Assembly (NCBI RefSeq): GCF_009870125.1
Contig: NC_046679.1
Span: 17,422,001-17,486,000 of the forward strand
Reading direction: 5' to 3'
Source of the DNA: Drosophila pseudoobscura
Taxonomy: Eukaryota; Arthropoda; Insecta; Diptera; Drosophilidae
Length of the DNA stretch: 64,000 nt
The notes beneath the pieces were generated by a model. That model did no database searches, was not told the origin of the DNA, and saw only the letters and a program-made list of their open reading frames with translations. Below are positions 38,348 through 58,250 of the stretch, one piece after another. The position numbers and the translations under genes are program-made. Positions within the stretch are counted from its first letter, which is position 1. Every line of letters starts with the position of its first letter.

Positions 38348-39698
38348 TATTCTTTACAAAATTACACTTTTCAATGAAAAAACACCGTTGCAGACCTGGG
38401 CTATGGTCCCTCGTTCGAATGAGAAGCGAGTAGAAGGGCAGTACGAAGATGATTTTAGCAATGGTGATTTGTTTGTTAGAAGTTTCATTGAACGTCTGTC
38501 TTATTTTTGCTTTTCTATATATAACTATTAACTAATTGTAATATATTTTCATTGATTCATATTGTTAAATATTTCAAATATTACTGTAAATCATTTATTT
38601 TGTGAATATCGTCCATCATCGATTTTTAATAATTGTGCAAACTTTGACAACTAGTTATCCAACTCTTATATTTTGGATTCAATGATATTAATAAATAACA
38701 ATGCTGGCTCATTTTGCTAAACTTTTTTTTGAAACATAAATTTTGAACAATTTACTTTAAGAGACAATAAACATATATTCACATATCGTTTAGTATGGTA
38801 TTTTAAAATCGTTTTGAAAATAACCCTATCGAGTAGAAAAAGACCACTTTCTGGATATGTTCAACATTGAATTTAGGGGTCAACAAATATAAATGTTTAA
38901 AAATATATTGTTTAAAGCCATTTTTCTTAAGGAAATGAACACGATTTTCAATTTTATATTATTTCTGATCCATTTTTGGCAATATTTACCCAAAAATAAC
39001 ATACTTTCTTACCCACACAGCACTACAAATTAAGTTCATCTCAAAGTAAAAATCGAAAAAATAAATTTTACTTAAATTTTATTGTCTATACCAATTTATA
39101 CGAATCTTAAGAACATATTTCATTTACTTTTGTTGAAGATTTTCATATATTTTCATTTATAACGACCATTTATTGCATACGAGTATACCAGTAGTAGATT
39201 CGAAAAATATCAAATGCAATTTATTGGTCATTGGAAAAATCTAAAATTACGTTAAAAGGGTTTGTATTCTATTCTAGTTCCGCAGCTCTAGCTGTTTGTT
39301 TCTGATAGGTTTATCACCTCGCAACAAAAATATATTTGTTGTTTCCCAAATACATAGAAATTACATATATATCGCCGCAATTTAACCATACACAAATGTT
39401 GTCCCCCTTTTAGAATTCTTACAATCAGCATAATTCTTTAATGAAAAACCCGAAGATGTCAAAACATTCGTCTAACTATACATTTAATACGGATCGTATA
39501 CGGTATTCTCCCAATCCCATTCTGTTTTGTATCTAAACCAACGCTCTAGCACAAAGCAAAGACAAAATTACAAATATTTTATTTGGGAAAAATAGTACGA
39601 GTATGCAGAAATAAAAAATCTCATTGGAAATTATTTTGTGGTCCTGAAAAGGACCGATTTGTATGATATTTATATGCGCCTGACGAAGAAATATCAAC

Positions 39699-40118
<420 letters not shown>

Positions 40119-40358
40119 TCACTTTCAAAGTCTGAATTTGTAATAATCGATCACGCATCCCGCAACTTACTTATATAGCATTCTTCTGGTGGAGGGTTGA
40201 AACGAGAGAGTTGCCGAAGCATGCTATTTCATTTCACGAGCGAGATGCACATATCATTCGGACTCACTCGTGTTTCGATGGTGTTTTGTATAAATACAAG
40301 CGATACAAAATGTGGATGGCATTCGTTCTTCGTGTCGTAAAGTGAAACAACATAGTGA

Positions 40359-40676
<318 letters not shown>

Positions 40677-41300
40677 GAAAATCAGTAGTCTGCTGTTCAA
40701 AAGTAACCATAAATTAAACAATCGGTCCTTTTCAGGACCACAAAATAATCTAGAAGAGAGACATATTTTCATAATTATGAATCGTACTTGATAATAGTAA
40801 AGTAAAATCAGAATAATGAAAGAAAAAATGAATTGATTGTCAAGTCATTGATTGCAATACGCAATTCCCATCTACTATGTATGTACATATGTATGTGCGC
40901 TGCATATAGTAGTGTTTTTCTTTCTTTCAGTCTAAAGGTTCAGCCATCTTTCCAAGATGGGCACTTTTTAGTCGAAAGTATTCTCGTAGATAAACTTGGG
41001 TAGAAACATGGGTAGGTAGGAAAAATTTGGGTTCTTTCTTGGCAAGCAAACATTGAATTTCATCCGTTGTTCAGATGAGTCGGACGCAACTGTACTTTCT
41101 GTACCTGTACCAACAAAAAAAACAAAAATATGCGTGTTTGACCTGCAGAAATATGTGAATTTTATTTCAACTGATAATAATGAATGATAATAAATTATGA
41201 AAATTCTCTTAATTCTTTAGTCATAGTTTGGTCGTCCTGAAAAGGACGTTTTGGTTTATATATTGTACAAGCATGTAAATTGTTTTTGCTATTGGAACAT

Positions 41301-41810
<510 letters not shown>

Positions 41811-41903
41811 TTAAACCTGAACAGACTACTCGAATAAAACTATAAGGTTCTGAGCCCAGTCCGTTCAAACACGTTAAGTGTTTTACATAAAGTGAAGTGA
41901 AAA

Positions 41904-42275
41904 ATGCCTCCCAAGACTAGTGGAAAGGCAGCCAAAAAGGCTGGAAAGGCTCAGAAGAACATTACCAAGAACGACAAGAAGAAGAAGCGCAAGAGGAAGG
42001 AGAGCTATGCCATCTATATTTACAAAGTTCTGAAGCAAGTCCATCCTGACACTGGTATTTCGTCGAAAGCGATGAGCATCATGAACAGCTTTGTAAATGA
42101 CATCTTCGAGCGCATTGCTGCCGAGGCGTCTCGCTTGGCTCATTACAACAAGCGCTCAACCATCACCAGTCGAGAAATCCAAACGGCTGTGCGCCTGCTG
42201 CTGCCGGGAGAGCTGGCCAAGCACGCTGTTAGTGAGGGAACCAAGGCTGTCACCAAGTACACCAGCTCCAAGTAA
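41904..42275 (+). CDS. His2B: Histone H2B, unit 4
   Basis: Protein identical; one silent change (agtcgagaa for agtcgggaa). Stem-loop at 42301-42316. Confidence 0.99.
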
Positions 42276-42741
42276 ATTGGTTTCGAACAAAACCCAAAAA
42301 GGCCCTTTTCAGGGCCACAAAATGTTCTTCCAAAGAAATTCCATTTTCAATATACTATGTATAATTTCATCGATATGAAAGAAATATATGCACAATACAA
42401 TAAAAATTGTATTCAATTGCCGACCTCTGAGATACAGCGTCTGTGTGAACGGTTTTTCATACATATGTACATATTTGATGTATGGTATGTATTTGATTCG
42501 GTTCGGGGAAAATGCATTCCGAATAAGTCTTTGAATAACGTTTGAACTGGATGCTAAATATTAAATATCTGTTGCATACTCGTATGCTGTATATACTGTA
42601 TGCAAGACAAGGCTCGATAATTTGTATCTCTTTTGAATATAGTTTTGTAGCCCTGAAAAGGGCTTGTTTAAATCAATTTCAGACGGATACATCTAAAATT
42701 TCGAATGCGACCTTGTACACCAACGTGTACTGTTTCACACT

Positions 42742-43515
42742 TTACTTTTTGGCCGCTGTCGTCTTGGCTTTCGGCTTCTTTACAGTGGCGGGAGCTGCTG
42801 GCTTCTTCGTTGTCTTCTTGGGCTTGACAGATGCCGCTGCAGCTACAGCCTTTGCTTTTGGCTTTGGCTTTGGTTTTGCTGGGCTCGACTTGGCCTTTGT
42901 CGCTGCTGGCTTCGCCTTCACGATTCCAGTTTTCTTCGCATCCTTAGCCTTTGCCTTCTCAGTTTTCTTCTTCTCGGCGGTCTTCTTGGTGGCGACTGAC
43001 TTCTTCACCTTTAGTTTCTTGTCACCGGCAGCGGCTGCTTTTTTAGGGCTTGCTGTCTTCTTGGTTGCCGCCGACGACGATGACGCCACCTTCTTACTTT
43101 TAACTTTCTTCTCGACAGATGCAACCTTTGGCTTGGGCTCCTTTTTGGCGGAAGCCGACAGCTTGAACGAACCAGATGCACCCTTTCCCTTTGTTTGGAT
43201 CAGCTTTCCATTGGCAACGGCCGACTTCAAGTACTTCTTGATAAATGGGGCCAGTTTCTGGGCATCGCATTTGTATTCGGCAGTAATATATTTCTTGATT
43301 GCCAAAAGCGATGAGCCGCCACGTTCCTTCAAGCTCTTAATCGAAGCGTCAACCATTTGCTGAGTTGGGGGATGCGATGGTGGAGCTGTGGGCTTCTTTG
43401 CCTTTGCAGTAGCAGCAGCGGATCCAGATGCCTTTTTGGCGGCCACCTTCTTCTCCGCTGGCACTGGTGGAGCAGCCACTGGAGAGGCGGATGTTGCAAC
43501 TGCAGAATCAGACAT
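42742..43515 (-). CDS. His1: Linker histone H1, unit 4
   Basis: Protein identical to unit 1, silent change at the N-terminus. Stem-loop at 42649-42664. Confidence 0.98.
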   Translation of the reverse strand: MSDSAVATSASPVAAPPVPAEKKVAAKKASGSAAATAKAKKPTAPPSHPPTQQMVDASIKSLKERGGSSLLAIKKYITAEYKCDAQKLAPFIKKYLKSAVANGKLIQTKGKGASGSFKLSASAKKEPKPKVASVEKKVKSKKVASSSSAATKKTASPKKAAAAGDKKLKVKKSVATKKTAEKKKTEKAKAKDAKKTGIVKAKPAATKAKSSPAKPKPKPKAKAVAAAASVKPKKTTKKPAAPATVKKPKAKTTAAKK

Positions 43516-44867
43516 TATTCTTTACAAAATTACACTTTTCAATGAAAAAACACCGTTGCAGACCTGGGCTATGGTCCCTCGTTCGAATGAGAAGCGAGTA
43601 GAAGGGCAGTACGAAGATGATTTTAGCAATGGTGATTTGTTTGTTAGAAGTTTCATTGAACGTCTGTCTTATTTTTGCTTTTCTATATATAACTATTAAC
43701 TAATTGTAATATATTTTCATTGATTCATATTGTTAAATATTTCAAATATTACTGTAAATCATTTATTTTGTGAATATCGTCCATCATCGATTTTTAATAA
43801 TTGTGCAAACTTTGACAACTAGTTATCCAACTCTTATATTTTGGATTCAATGATATTAATAAATAACAATTCTGGCTCATTTTGCTAAACTTTTTTTTGA
43901 AACATAAAATTTGAACAATTTACTTTAAGAGACAATAAACATATATTCACATATCGTTTAGTATGGTATTTTAAAATCGTTTTGAAAATAACCCTATCGA
44001 GTAGAAAAAGACCACTTTCTGGATATGTTCAACATTGAATTTAGGGGTCAACAAATATAAATGTTTAAAAATATATTGTTTAAAGCCATTTTTCTTAAGG
44101 AAATGAACACGATTTTCAATTTTATATTATTTCTGATCCATTTTTGGCAATATTTACCCAAAAATAACATACTTTCTTACCCACACAGCACTACAAATTA
44201 AGTTCATCTCAAAGTAAAAATCGAAAAAATAAATTTTACTTAAATTTTATTGTCTATACCAATTTATACGAATCTTAAGAACATATTTCATTTACTTTTG
44301 TTGAAGATTTTCATATATTTTCATTTATAACGACCATTTATTGCATACGAGTATACCAGTAGTAGATTCGAAAAATATCAAATGCAATTTATTGGTCATT
44401 GGAAAAATCTAAAATTACGTTAAAAGGGTTTGTATTCTATTCTAGTTCCGCAGCTCTAGCTGTTTGTTTCTGATAGGTTTGTCACCTCGCAACAAAAATA
44501 TATTTTTTGTTTCCCAAATACATAGAAATTACATATACATATATCGCCGCAATTTAACCATACACAAATGTTGTCCCCCTTTTAGAATTCTTACAATCAG
44601 CATAATTCTTTAATGAAAAACCCGAAGATGTCAAAACATTCGTCTAACTATACATTTAATACGGATCGTATACGGTATTCTCCCAATCCAATTCTGTTTT
44701 GTATCTAAACCAACGCTCTAGCACAAAGCAAAGACAAAATTACAAATATTTTATTTGGGAAAAATAGTACGAGTATGCAGAAATAAAAAATCTCATTGGA
44801 AATTATTTTGTGGTCCTGAAAAGGACCGATTTGTATATTTATATGCGCCTGACGAAGAAATATCAAC

Positions 44868-45287
<420 letters not shown>

Positions 45288-45528
45288 TCACTTTCAAAGT
45301 CTGAATTTGTACTAATCGATCGCGCATCCCGCAAACTAACTTATATAGCATTCTTCTGGTGGAGGGTTGAAACGAGAGAGTTGCCGAAGCATGCTATTTC
45401 ATTTCACGAGCGAGATGCACATATCATTCGGACTCACTCGTGTTTCGATGGTGTTTTGTATAAATACAAGCGATACAAAATGTGGATGGCATTCGTTCTT
45501 CGTGTCGTAAAGTGAAACAACATAGTGA

Positions 45529-45846
<318 letters not shown>

Positions 45847-46468
45847 GAAAATCAGTAGTCTGCTGTTCAAAAGTAACCATAAATTAAACAATCGGTCCTT
45901 TTCAGGACCACAAAATAATCTAGAAGAGAGACATATTTTCATAATTATGAATCGTACTTGATAATAGTAAAGTAAAATCAGAATAATGAAAGAAAAAATG
46001 AATTGATTGTCGAGTCATTGATTGCAATACGCAATTCCCATCTACTATGTATGTACATATGTATGTGCGCTGCATATAGTAGTGTTTTTCTTTCTTTCAG
46101 TCTAAAGGTTCAGCCATCTTTCCAAGATGGGCACTTTTTGGTCGAAAGTATTCTCGTAGATAAACTTGGGTAGAAACATGGGTAGGTAGAAAAAATTTGG
46201 GTTCTTTCTTGGCAAGCAAACATTGAATTTCATCCGTTGTTCAGATGAGTCGGACGCAACTGTACTTTCTGTACCTGTACCAAAAAAAAACAAAAATATG
46301 CGTGTTTGGCCTGCAGAAATATGTGCATTTTATTTCAACTGATAATAATGAATGATAATAAATTATGAAAATTCTCTTAATTCTTTAGTCATAGTTTGGT
46401 CGTCCTGAAAAGGACGTTTTGGTTTATATATTGTACAAGAATGTAAATTGTTTTTGCTATTGGAACAT

Positions 46469-46978
<510 letters not shown>

Positions 46979-47071
46979 TTAAACCTGAACAGACTACTCG
47001 AATAAAACTATAAGGTTCTGAGCCCAGTCCGTTCAAACACATTAAGTGTTTTACATAAAGTGAAGTGAAAA

Positions 47072-47443
47072 ATGCCTCCCAAGACTAGTGGAAAGGCAGC
47101 CAAAAAGGCTGGAAAGGCTCAGAAGAACATTACCAAGAACGACAAGAAGAAGAAGCGCAAGAGGAAGGAGAGCTATGCCATCTATATTTACAAAGTTCTG
47201 AAGCAAGTCCATCCTGACACTGGTATTTCGTCGAAAGCGATGAGCATCATGAACAGCTTTGTAAATGACATCTTCGAGCGCATTGCTGCCGAGGCGTCTC
47301 GCTTGGCTCATTACAACAAGCGCTCAACCATCACCAGTCGGGAAATCCAAACGGCTGTGCGCCTGCTGCTGCCGGGAGAGCTGGCCAAGCACGCTGTTAG
47401 TGAGGGAACCAAGGCTGTCACCAAGTACACCAGCTCCAAGTAA
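47072..47443 (+). CDS. His2B: Histone H2B, unit 5
   Basis: Protein identical to unit 2; stem-loop at 47469-47484. Confidence 0.99.
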
Positions 47444-47909
47444 ATTGGTTTCGAACAAAACCCAAAAAGGCCCTTTTCAGGGCCACAAAATGTTCTTCCA
47501 AAGAAATTCCATTTTCAATATACTATGTATAATTTCATCGATATGCAAGAAATATATGCACAATACAATAAAAATTGTATTCAATTGCCGACCTCTGAGA
47601 TACAGCGTCTGTGTGAACGGTTTTTCATACATATGTACATATTTGATGTATGGTATGTATTTGATTCGGTTCGGGGAAAATGCATTCCGAATAAGTCTTT
47701 GAATAACGTTTGAACTGGATGCTAAATATTAAATATCTGTAGCATACTCGTATGCTGTATATACTGTATGCAAGACAAGGCTCGATAATTTGTATCTCTT
47801 TTGAATATAGTTTTGTAGCCCTGAAAAGGGCTTGTTTAAATCAATTTCAGACGGATACATCTAAAATTTCGAATGCGACCTTGTACACCAACGTGTACTG
47901 TTTCACACT

Positions 47910-48683
47910 TTACTTTTTGGCCGCTGTCGTCTTGGCTTTCGGCTTCTTTACAGTGGCGGGAGCTGCTGGCTTCTTCGTTGTCTTCTTGGGCTTGACAGAT
48001 GCCGCTGCAGCTACAGCCTTTGCTTTTGGCTTTGGCTTTGGTTTTGCTGGGCTCGACTTGGCCTTTGTCGCTGCTGGCTTCGCCTTCACGATTCCAGTTT
48101 TCTTCGCATCCTTAGCCTTTGCCTTCTCAGTTTTCTTCTTCTCGGCGGTCTTCTTGGTGGCGACTGACTTCTTCACCTTTAGTTTCTTGTCACCGGCAGC
48201 GGCTGCTTTTTTAGGGCTTGCTGTCTTCTTGGTTGCCGCCGACGACGATGACGCCACCTTCTTACTTTTAACTTTCTTCTCGACAGATGCAACCTTTGGC
48301 TTGGGCTCCTTTTTGGCGGAAGCCGACAGCTTGAACGAACCAGATGCACCCTTTCCCTTTGTTTGGATCAGCTTTCCATTGGCAACGGCCGACTTCAAGT
48401 ACTTCTTGATAAATGGGGCCAGTTTCTGGGCATCGCATTTGTATTCGGCAGTAATATATTTCTTGATTGCCAAAAGCGATGAGCCGCCACGTTCCTTCAA
48501 GCTCTTAATCGAAGCGTCAACCATTTGCTGAGTTGGGGGATGCGATGGTGGAGCTGTGGGCTTCTTTGCCTTTGCAGTAGCAGCAGCGGATCCAGATGCC
48601 TTTTTGGCGGCCACCTTCTTCTCCGCTGGCACTGGTGGAGCAGCCACTGGAGAGGCGGATGTTGCAACTGCAGAATCAGACAT
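47910..48683 (-). CDS. His1: Linker histone H1, unit 5
   Basis: Protein identical to unit 1; stem-loop at 47817-47832. The spacer downstream has ctgtagcatactcg, shared only with unit 6. Confidence 0.98.
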   Translation of the reverse strand: MSDSAVATSASPVAAPPVPAEKKVAAKKASGSAAATAKAKKPTAPPSHPPTQQMVDASIKSLKERGGSSLLAIKKYITAEYKCDAQKLAPFIKKYLKSAVANGKLIQTKGKGASGSFKLSASAKKEPKPKVASVEKKVKSKKVASSSSAATKKTASPKKAAAAGDKKLKVKKSVATKKTAEKKKTEKAKAKDAKKTGIVKAKPAATKAKSSPAKPKPKPKAKAVAAAASVKPKKTTKKPAAPATVKKPKAKTTAAKK

Positions 48684-50035
48684 TATTCTTTACAAAATTA
48701 CACTTTTCAATGAAAAAACACCGTTGCAGACCTGGGCTATGGTCCCTCGTTCGAATGAGAAGCGAGTAGAAGGGCAGTACGAAGATGATTTTAGCAATGG
48801 TGATTTGTTTGTTAGAAGTTTCATTGAACGTCTGTCTTATTTTTGCTTTTCTATATATAACTATTAACTAATTGTAATATATTTTCATTGATTCATATTG
48901 TTAAATATTTCAAATATTACTGTAAATCATTTATTTTGTGAATATCGTCCATCATCGATTTTTAATAATTGTGCAAACTTTGACAACTAGTTATCCAACT
49001 CTTATATTTTGGATTCAATGATATTAATAAATAACAATGCTGGCTCATTTTGCTAAACTTTTTTTTGAAACATAAAATTTGAACAATTTACTTTAAGAGA
49101 CAATAAACATATATTCACATATCGTTTAGTATGGTATTTTAAAATCGTTTTGAAAATAACCCTATCGAGTAGAAAAAGACCACTTTCTGGATATGTTCAA
49201 CATTGAATTTAGGGGTCAACAAATATAAATGTTTAAAAATATATTGTTTAAAGCCATTTTTCTTAAGGAAATGAACACGATTTTCAATTTTATATTATTT
49301 CTGATCCATTTTTGGCAATATTTACCCAAAAATAACATACTTTCTTACCCACATAGCACTACAAATTAAGTTCATCTCAAAGTAAAAATCGAAAAAATAA
49401 ATTTTACTTAAATTTTATTGTCTATACCAATTTATACGAATCTTAAGAACATATTTCATTTACTTTTGTTGAAGATTTTCATATATTTTCATTTATAACG
49501 ACCATTTATTGCATACGAGTATACCAGTAGTAGATTCGAAAAATATCAAATGCAATTTATTGGTCATTGGAAAAATCTAAAATTACGTTAAAAGGGTTTG
49601 TATTCTATTCTAGTTCCGCAGCTCTAGCTGTTTGTTTCTGATAGGTTTGTCACCTCGCAACAAAAATATATTTTTTGTTTCCCAAATACATAGAAATTAC
49701 ATATACATATATCGCCGCAATTTAACCATACACAAATGTTGTCCCCCTTTTAGAATTCTTACAATCAGCATAATTCTTTAATGAAAAACCCGAAGATGTC
49801 AAAACATTCGTCTAACTATACATTTAATACGGATCGTATACGGTATTCTCCCAATCCAATTCTGTTTTGTATCTAAACCAACGCTCTAGCACAAAGCAAA
49901 GACAAAATTACAAATATTTTATTTGGGAAAAATAGTACGAGTATGCAGAAATAAAAAATCTCATTGGAAATTATTTTGTGGTCCTGAAAAGGACCGATTT
50001 GTATATTTATATGCGCCTGACGAAGAAATATCAAC

Positions 50036-50455
<420 letters not shown>

Positions 50456-50696
50456 TCACTTTCAAAGTCTGAATTTGTAATAATCGATCGCGCATCCCGC
50501 AAACTAACTTATATAGCATTCTTCTGGTGGAGGGTTGAAACGAGAGAGTTGCCGAAGCATGCTATTTCATTTCACGAGCGAGATGCACATATCATTCGGA
50601 CTCACTCGTGTTTCGATGGTGTTTTGTATAAATACAAGCGATACAAAATGTGGATGGCATTCGTTCTTCGTGTCGTAAAGTGAAACAACATAGTGA

Positions 50697-51014
<318 letters not shown>

Positions 51015-51637
51015 GAAAATCAGTAGTCTGCTGTTCAAAAGTAACCATAAATTAAACAATCGGTCCTTTTCAGGACCACAAAATAATCTAGAAGAGAGAC
51101 ATATTTTCATAATTATGAATCGTACTTGATAATAGTAAAGTAAAATCAGAATAATGAAAGAAAAAATGAATTGATTGTCGAGTCATTGATTGCAATACGC
51201 AATTCCCATCTACTATGTATGTACATATGTATGTGCGCTGCATATAGTAGTGTTTTTCTTTCTTTCAGTCTAAAGGTTCAGCCATCTTTCCAAGATGGGC
51301 ACTTTTTGGTCGAAAGTATTCTCGTAGATAAACTTGGGTAGAAACATGGGTAGGTAGGAAAAATTTGGGTTCTTTCTTGGCAAGCAAACATTGAATTTCA
51401 TCCGTTGTTCAGATGAGTCGGACGCAACTGTACTTTCTGTACCTGTACCAAAAAAAAAACAAAAATATGCGTGTTTGGCCTGCAGAAATATGTGCATTTT
51501 ATTTCAACTGATAATAATGAATGATAATAAATTATGAAAATTCTCTTAATTCTTTAGTCATAGTTTGGTCGTCCTGAAAAGGACGTTTTGGTTTATATAT
51601 TGTACAAGAATGTAAATTGTTTTTGCTATTGGAACAT

Positions 51638-52147
<510 letters not shown>

Positions 52148-52240
52148 TTAAACCTGAACAGACTACTCGAATAAAACTATAAGGTTCTGAGCCCAGTCCG
52201 TTCAAACACATTAAGTGTTTTACATAAAGTGAAGTGAAAA

Positions 52241-52612
52241 ATGCCTCCCAAGACTAGTGGAAAGGCAGCCAAAAAGGCTGGAAAGGCTCAGAAGAACATT
52301 ACCAAGAACGACAAGAAGAAGAAGCGCAAGAGGAAGGAGAGCTATGCCATCTATATTTACAAAGTTCTGAAGCAAGTCCATCCTGACACTGGTATTTCGT
52401 CGAAAGCGATGAGCATCATGAACAGCTTTGTAAATGACATCTTCGAGCGCATTGCTGCCGAGGCGTCTCGCTTGGCTCATTACAACAAGCGCTCAACCAT
52501 CACCAGTCGGGAAATCCAAACGGCTGTGCGCCTGCTGCTGCCGGGAGAGCTGGCCAAGCACGCTGTTAGTGAGGGAACCAAGGCTGTCACCAAGTACACC
52601 AGCTCCAAGTAA
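52241..52612 (+). CDS. His2B: Histone H2B, unit 6
   Basis: Protein identical to unit 2; stem-loop at 52638-52653. Confidence 0.99.
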
Positions 52613-53078
52613 ATTGGTTTCGAACAAAACCCAAAAAGGCCCTTTTCAGGGCCACAAAATGTTCTTCCAAAGAAATTCCATTTTCAATATACTATGTATA
52701 ATTTCATCGATATGCAAGAAATATATGCACAATACAATAAAAATTGTATTCAATTGCCGACCTCTGAGATACAGCGTCTGTGTGAACGGTTTTTCATACA
52801 TATGTACATATTTGATGTATGGTATGTATTTGATTCGGTTCGGGGAAAATGCATTCCGAATAAGTCTTTGAATAACGTTTGAACTGGATGCTAAATATTA
52901 AATATCTGTAGCATACTCGTATGCTGTATATACTGTATGCAAGACAAGGCTCGATAATTTGTATCTCTTTTGAATATAGTTTTGTAGCCCTGAAAAGGGC
53001 TTGTTTAAATCAATTTCAGACGGATACATCTAAAATTTCGAATGCGACCTTGTACACCAACGTGTACTGTTTCACACT

Positions 53079-53852
53079 TTACTTTTTGGCCGCTGTCGTC
53101 TTGGCTTTCGGCTTCTTTACAGTGGCGGGAGCTGCTGGCTTCTTCGTTGTCTTCTTGGGCTTGACAGATGCCGCTGCAGCTACAGCCTTTGCTTTTGGCT
53201 TTGGCTTTGGTTTTGCTGGGCTCGACTTGGCCTTTGTCGCTGCTGGCTTCGCCTTCACGATTCCAGTTTTCTTCGCATCCTTAGCCTTTGCCTTCTCAGT
53301 TTTCTTCTTCTCGGCGGTCTTCTTGGTGGCGACTGACTTCTTCACCTTTAGTTTCTTGTCACCGGCAGCGGCTGCTTTTTTAGGGCTTGCTGTCTTCTTG
53401 GTTGCCGCCGACGACGATGACGCCACCTTCTTACTTTTAACTTTCTTCTCGACAGATGCAACCTTTGGCTTGGGCTCCTTTTTGGCGGAAGCCGACAGCT
53501 TGAACGAACCAGATGCACCCTTTCCCTTTGTTTGGATCAGCTTTCCATTGGCAACGGCCGACTTCAAGTACTTCTTGATAAATGGGGCCAGTTTCTGGGC
53601 ATCGCATTTGTATTCGGCAGTAATATATTTCTTGATTGCCAAAAGCGATGAGCCGCCACGTTCCTTCAAGCTCTTAATCGAAGCGTCAACCATTTGCTGA
53701 GTTGGGGGATGCGATGGTGGAGCTGTGGGCTTCTTTGCCTTTGCAGTAGCAGCAGCGGATCCAGATGCCTTTTTGGCGGCCACCTTCTTCTCCGCTGGCA
53801 CTGGTGGAGCAGCCACTGGAGAGGCGGATGTTGCAACTGCAGAATCAGACAT
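53079..53852 (-). CDS. His1: Linker histone H1, unit 6
   Basis: Protein identical to unit 1; stem-loop at 52986-53001. Confidence 0.98.
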   Translation of the reverse strand: MSDSAVATSASPVAAPPVPAEKKVAAKKASGSAAATAKAKKPTAPPSHPPTQQMVDASIKSLKERGGSSLLAIKKYITAEYKCDAQKLAPFIKKYLKSAVANGKLIQTKGKGASGSFKLSASAKKEPKPKVASVEKKVKSKKVASSSSAATKKTASPKKAAAAGDKKLKVKKSVATKKTAEKKKTEKAKAKDAKKTGIVKAKPAATKAKSSPAKPKPKPKAKAVAAAASVKPKKTTKKPAAPATVKKPKAKTTAAKK

Positions 53853-55207
53853 TATTCTTTACAAAATTACACTTTTCAATGAAAAAACACCGTTGCAGAC
53901 CTGGGCTATGGTCCCTCGTTCGAATGAGAAGCGAGTAGAAGGGCAGTACGAAGATGATTTTAGCAATGGTGATTTGTTTGTTAGAAGTTTCATTGAACGT
54001 CTGTCTTATTTTTGCTTTTCTATATATAACTATTAACTAATTGTAATATATTTTCATTGATTCATATTGTTAAATATTTCAAATATTACTGTAAATCATT
54101 TATTTTGTGAATATCGTCCATCATCGATTTTTAATAATTGTGCAAACTTTGACAACTAGTTATCCAACTCTTATATTTTGGATTCAATGATATTAATAAA
54201 TAACAATGCTGGCTCATTTTGCTAAACTTTTTTTTGAAACATAAAATTTGAACAATTTACTTTAAGAGACAATAAACATATATTCACATATCGTTTAGTA
54301 TGGTATTTTAAAATCGTTTTGAAAATAACCCTATCGAGTAGAAAAAGACCACTTTCTGGATATGTTCAACATTGAATTTAGGGGTCAACAAATATAAATG
54401 TTTAAAAATATATTGTTTAAAGCCATTTTTCTTAAGGAAATGAACACGATTTTCAATTTTATATTATTTCTGATCCATTTTTGGCAATATTTACCCAAAA
54501 ATAACATACTTTCTTACCCACATAGCACTACAAATTAAGTTCATCTCAAAGTAAAAATCGAAAAAATAAATTTTACTTAAATTTTATTGTCTATACCAAT
54601 TTATACGAATCTTAAGAACATATTTCATTTACTTTTGTTGAAGATTTTCATATATTTTCATTTATAACGACCATTTATTGCATACGAGTATACCAGTAGT
54701 AGATTCGAAAAATATCAAATGCAATTTATTGGTCATTGGAAAAATCTAAAATTACGTTAAAAGGGTTTGTATTCTATTCTAGTTCCGCAGCTCTAGCTGT
54801 TTGTTTCTGATAGGTTTGTCACCTCGCAACAAAAATATATTTTTTGTTTCCCAAATACATAGAAATTACATATACATATATCGCCGCAATTTAACCATAC
54901 ACAAATGTTGTCCCCCTTTTAGAATTCTTACAATCAGCATAATTCTTTAATGAAAAACCCGAAGATGTCAAAACATTCGTCTAACTATACATTTAATACG
55001 GATCGTATACGGTATTCTCCCAATCCAATTCTGTTTTGTATCTAAACCAACGCTCTAGCACAAAGCAAAGACAAAATTACAAATATTTTATTTGGGAAAA
55101 ATAGTACGAGTATGCAGAAATAAAAAATCTCATTGGAAATTATTTTGTGGTCCTGAAAAGGACCGATTTGTATGAAATTTATATGCGCCTGACGAAGAAA
55201 TATCAAC

Positions 55208-55627
<420 letters not shown>

Positions 55628-55868
55628 TCACTTTCAAAGTCTGAATTTGTACTAATCGATCGCGCATCCCGCAAACTAACTTATATAGCATTCTTCTGGT
55701 GGAGGGTTGAAACGAGAGAGTTGCCGAAGCATGCTATTTCATTTCACGAGCGAGATGCACATATCATTCGGACTCACTCGTGTTTCGATGGTGTTTTGTA
55801 TAAATACAAGCGATACAAAATGTGGATGGCATTCGTTCTTCGTGTCGTAAAGTGAAACAACATAGTGA

Positions 55869-56186
<318 letters not shown>

Positions 56187-56809
56187 GAAAATCAGTAGTC
56201 TGCTGTTCAAAAGTAACCATAAATTAAACAATCGGTCCTTTTCAGGACCACAAAATAATCTAGAAGAGAGACATATTTTCATAATTATGAATCGTACTTG
56301 ATAATAGTAAAGTAAAATCAGAATAATGAAAGAAAAAATGAATTGATTGTCGAGTCATTGATTGCAATACGCAATTCCCATCTACTATGTATGTACATAT
56401 GTATGTGCGCTGCATATAGTAGTGTTTTTCTTTCTTTCAGTCTAAAGGTTCAGCCATCTTTCCAAGATGGGCACTTTTTGGTCGAAAGTATTCTCGTAGA
56501 TAAACTTGGGTAGAAACATGGGTAGGTAGGAAAAATTTGGGTTCTTTCTTGGCAAGCAAACATTGAATTTCATCCGTTGTTCAGATGAGTCGGACGCAAC
56601 TGTACTTTCTGTACCTGTACCAAAAAAAAAACAAAAATATGCGTGTTTGGCCTGCAGAAATATGTGCATTTTATTTCAACTGATAATAATGAATGATAAT
56701 AAATTATGAAAATTCTCTTAATTCTTTAGTCATAGTTTGGTCGTCCTGAAAAGGACGTTTTGGTTTATATATTGTACAAGAATGTAAATTGTTTTTGCTA
56801 TTGGAACAT

Positions 56810-57319
<510 letters not shown>

Positions 57320-57412
57320 TTAAACCTGAACAGACTACTCGAATAAAACTATAAGGTTCTGAGCCCAGTCCGTTCAAACACATTAAGTGTTTTACATAAA
57401 GTGAAGTGAAAA

Positions 57413-57784
57413 ATGCCTCCCAAGACTAGTGGAAAGGCAGCCAAAAAGGCTGGAAAGGCTCAGAAGAACATTACCAAGAACGACAAGAAGAAGAAGCGCA
57501 AGAGGAAGGAGAGCTATGCCATCTATATTTACAAAGTTCTGAAGCAAGTCCATCCTGACACTGGTATTTCGTCGAAAGCGATGAGCATCATGAACAGCTT
57601 TGTAAATGACATCTTCGAGCGCATTGCTGCCGAGGCGTCTCGCTTGGCTCATTACAACAAGCGCTCAACCATCACCAGTCGGGAAATCCAAACGGCTGTG
57701 CGCCTGCTGCTGCCGGGAGAGCTGGCCAAGCACGCTGTTAGTGAGGGAACCAAGGCTGTCACCAAGTACACCAGCTCCAAGTAA
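57413..57784 (+). CDS. His2B: Histone H2B, unit 7
   Basis: Protein identical to unit 2; stem-loop at 57810-57825. Confidence 0.99.
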
Positions 57785-58250
57785 ATTGGTTTCGAACAAA
57801 ACCCAAAAAGGCCCTTTTCAGGGCCACAAAATGTTCTTCCAAAGAAATTCCATTTTCAATATACTATGTATAATTTCATCGATATGCAAGAAATATATGC
57901 ACAATACAATAAAAATTGTATTCAATTGCCGACCTCTGAGATACAGCGTCTGTGTGAACGGTTTTTCATACATATGTACATATTTGATGTATGGTATGTA
58001 TTTGATTCGGTTCGGGGAAAATGCATTCCGAATAAGTCTTTGAATAACGTTTGAACTGGATGCTAAATATTAAATATCTGTTGCATACTCGTATGCTGTA
58101 TATACTGTATGCAAGACAAGGCTCGATAATTTGTATCTCTTTTGAATATAGTTTTGTAGCCCTGAAAAGGGCTTGTTTAAATCAATTTCAGACGGATACA
58201 TCTAAAATTTCGAATGTGACCTTGTACACCAACGTGTACTGTTTCACACT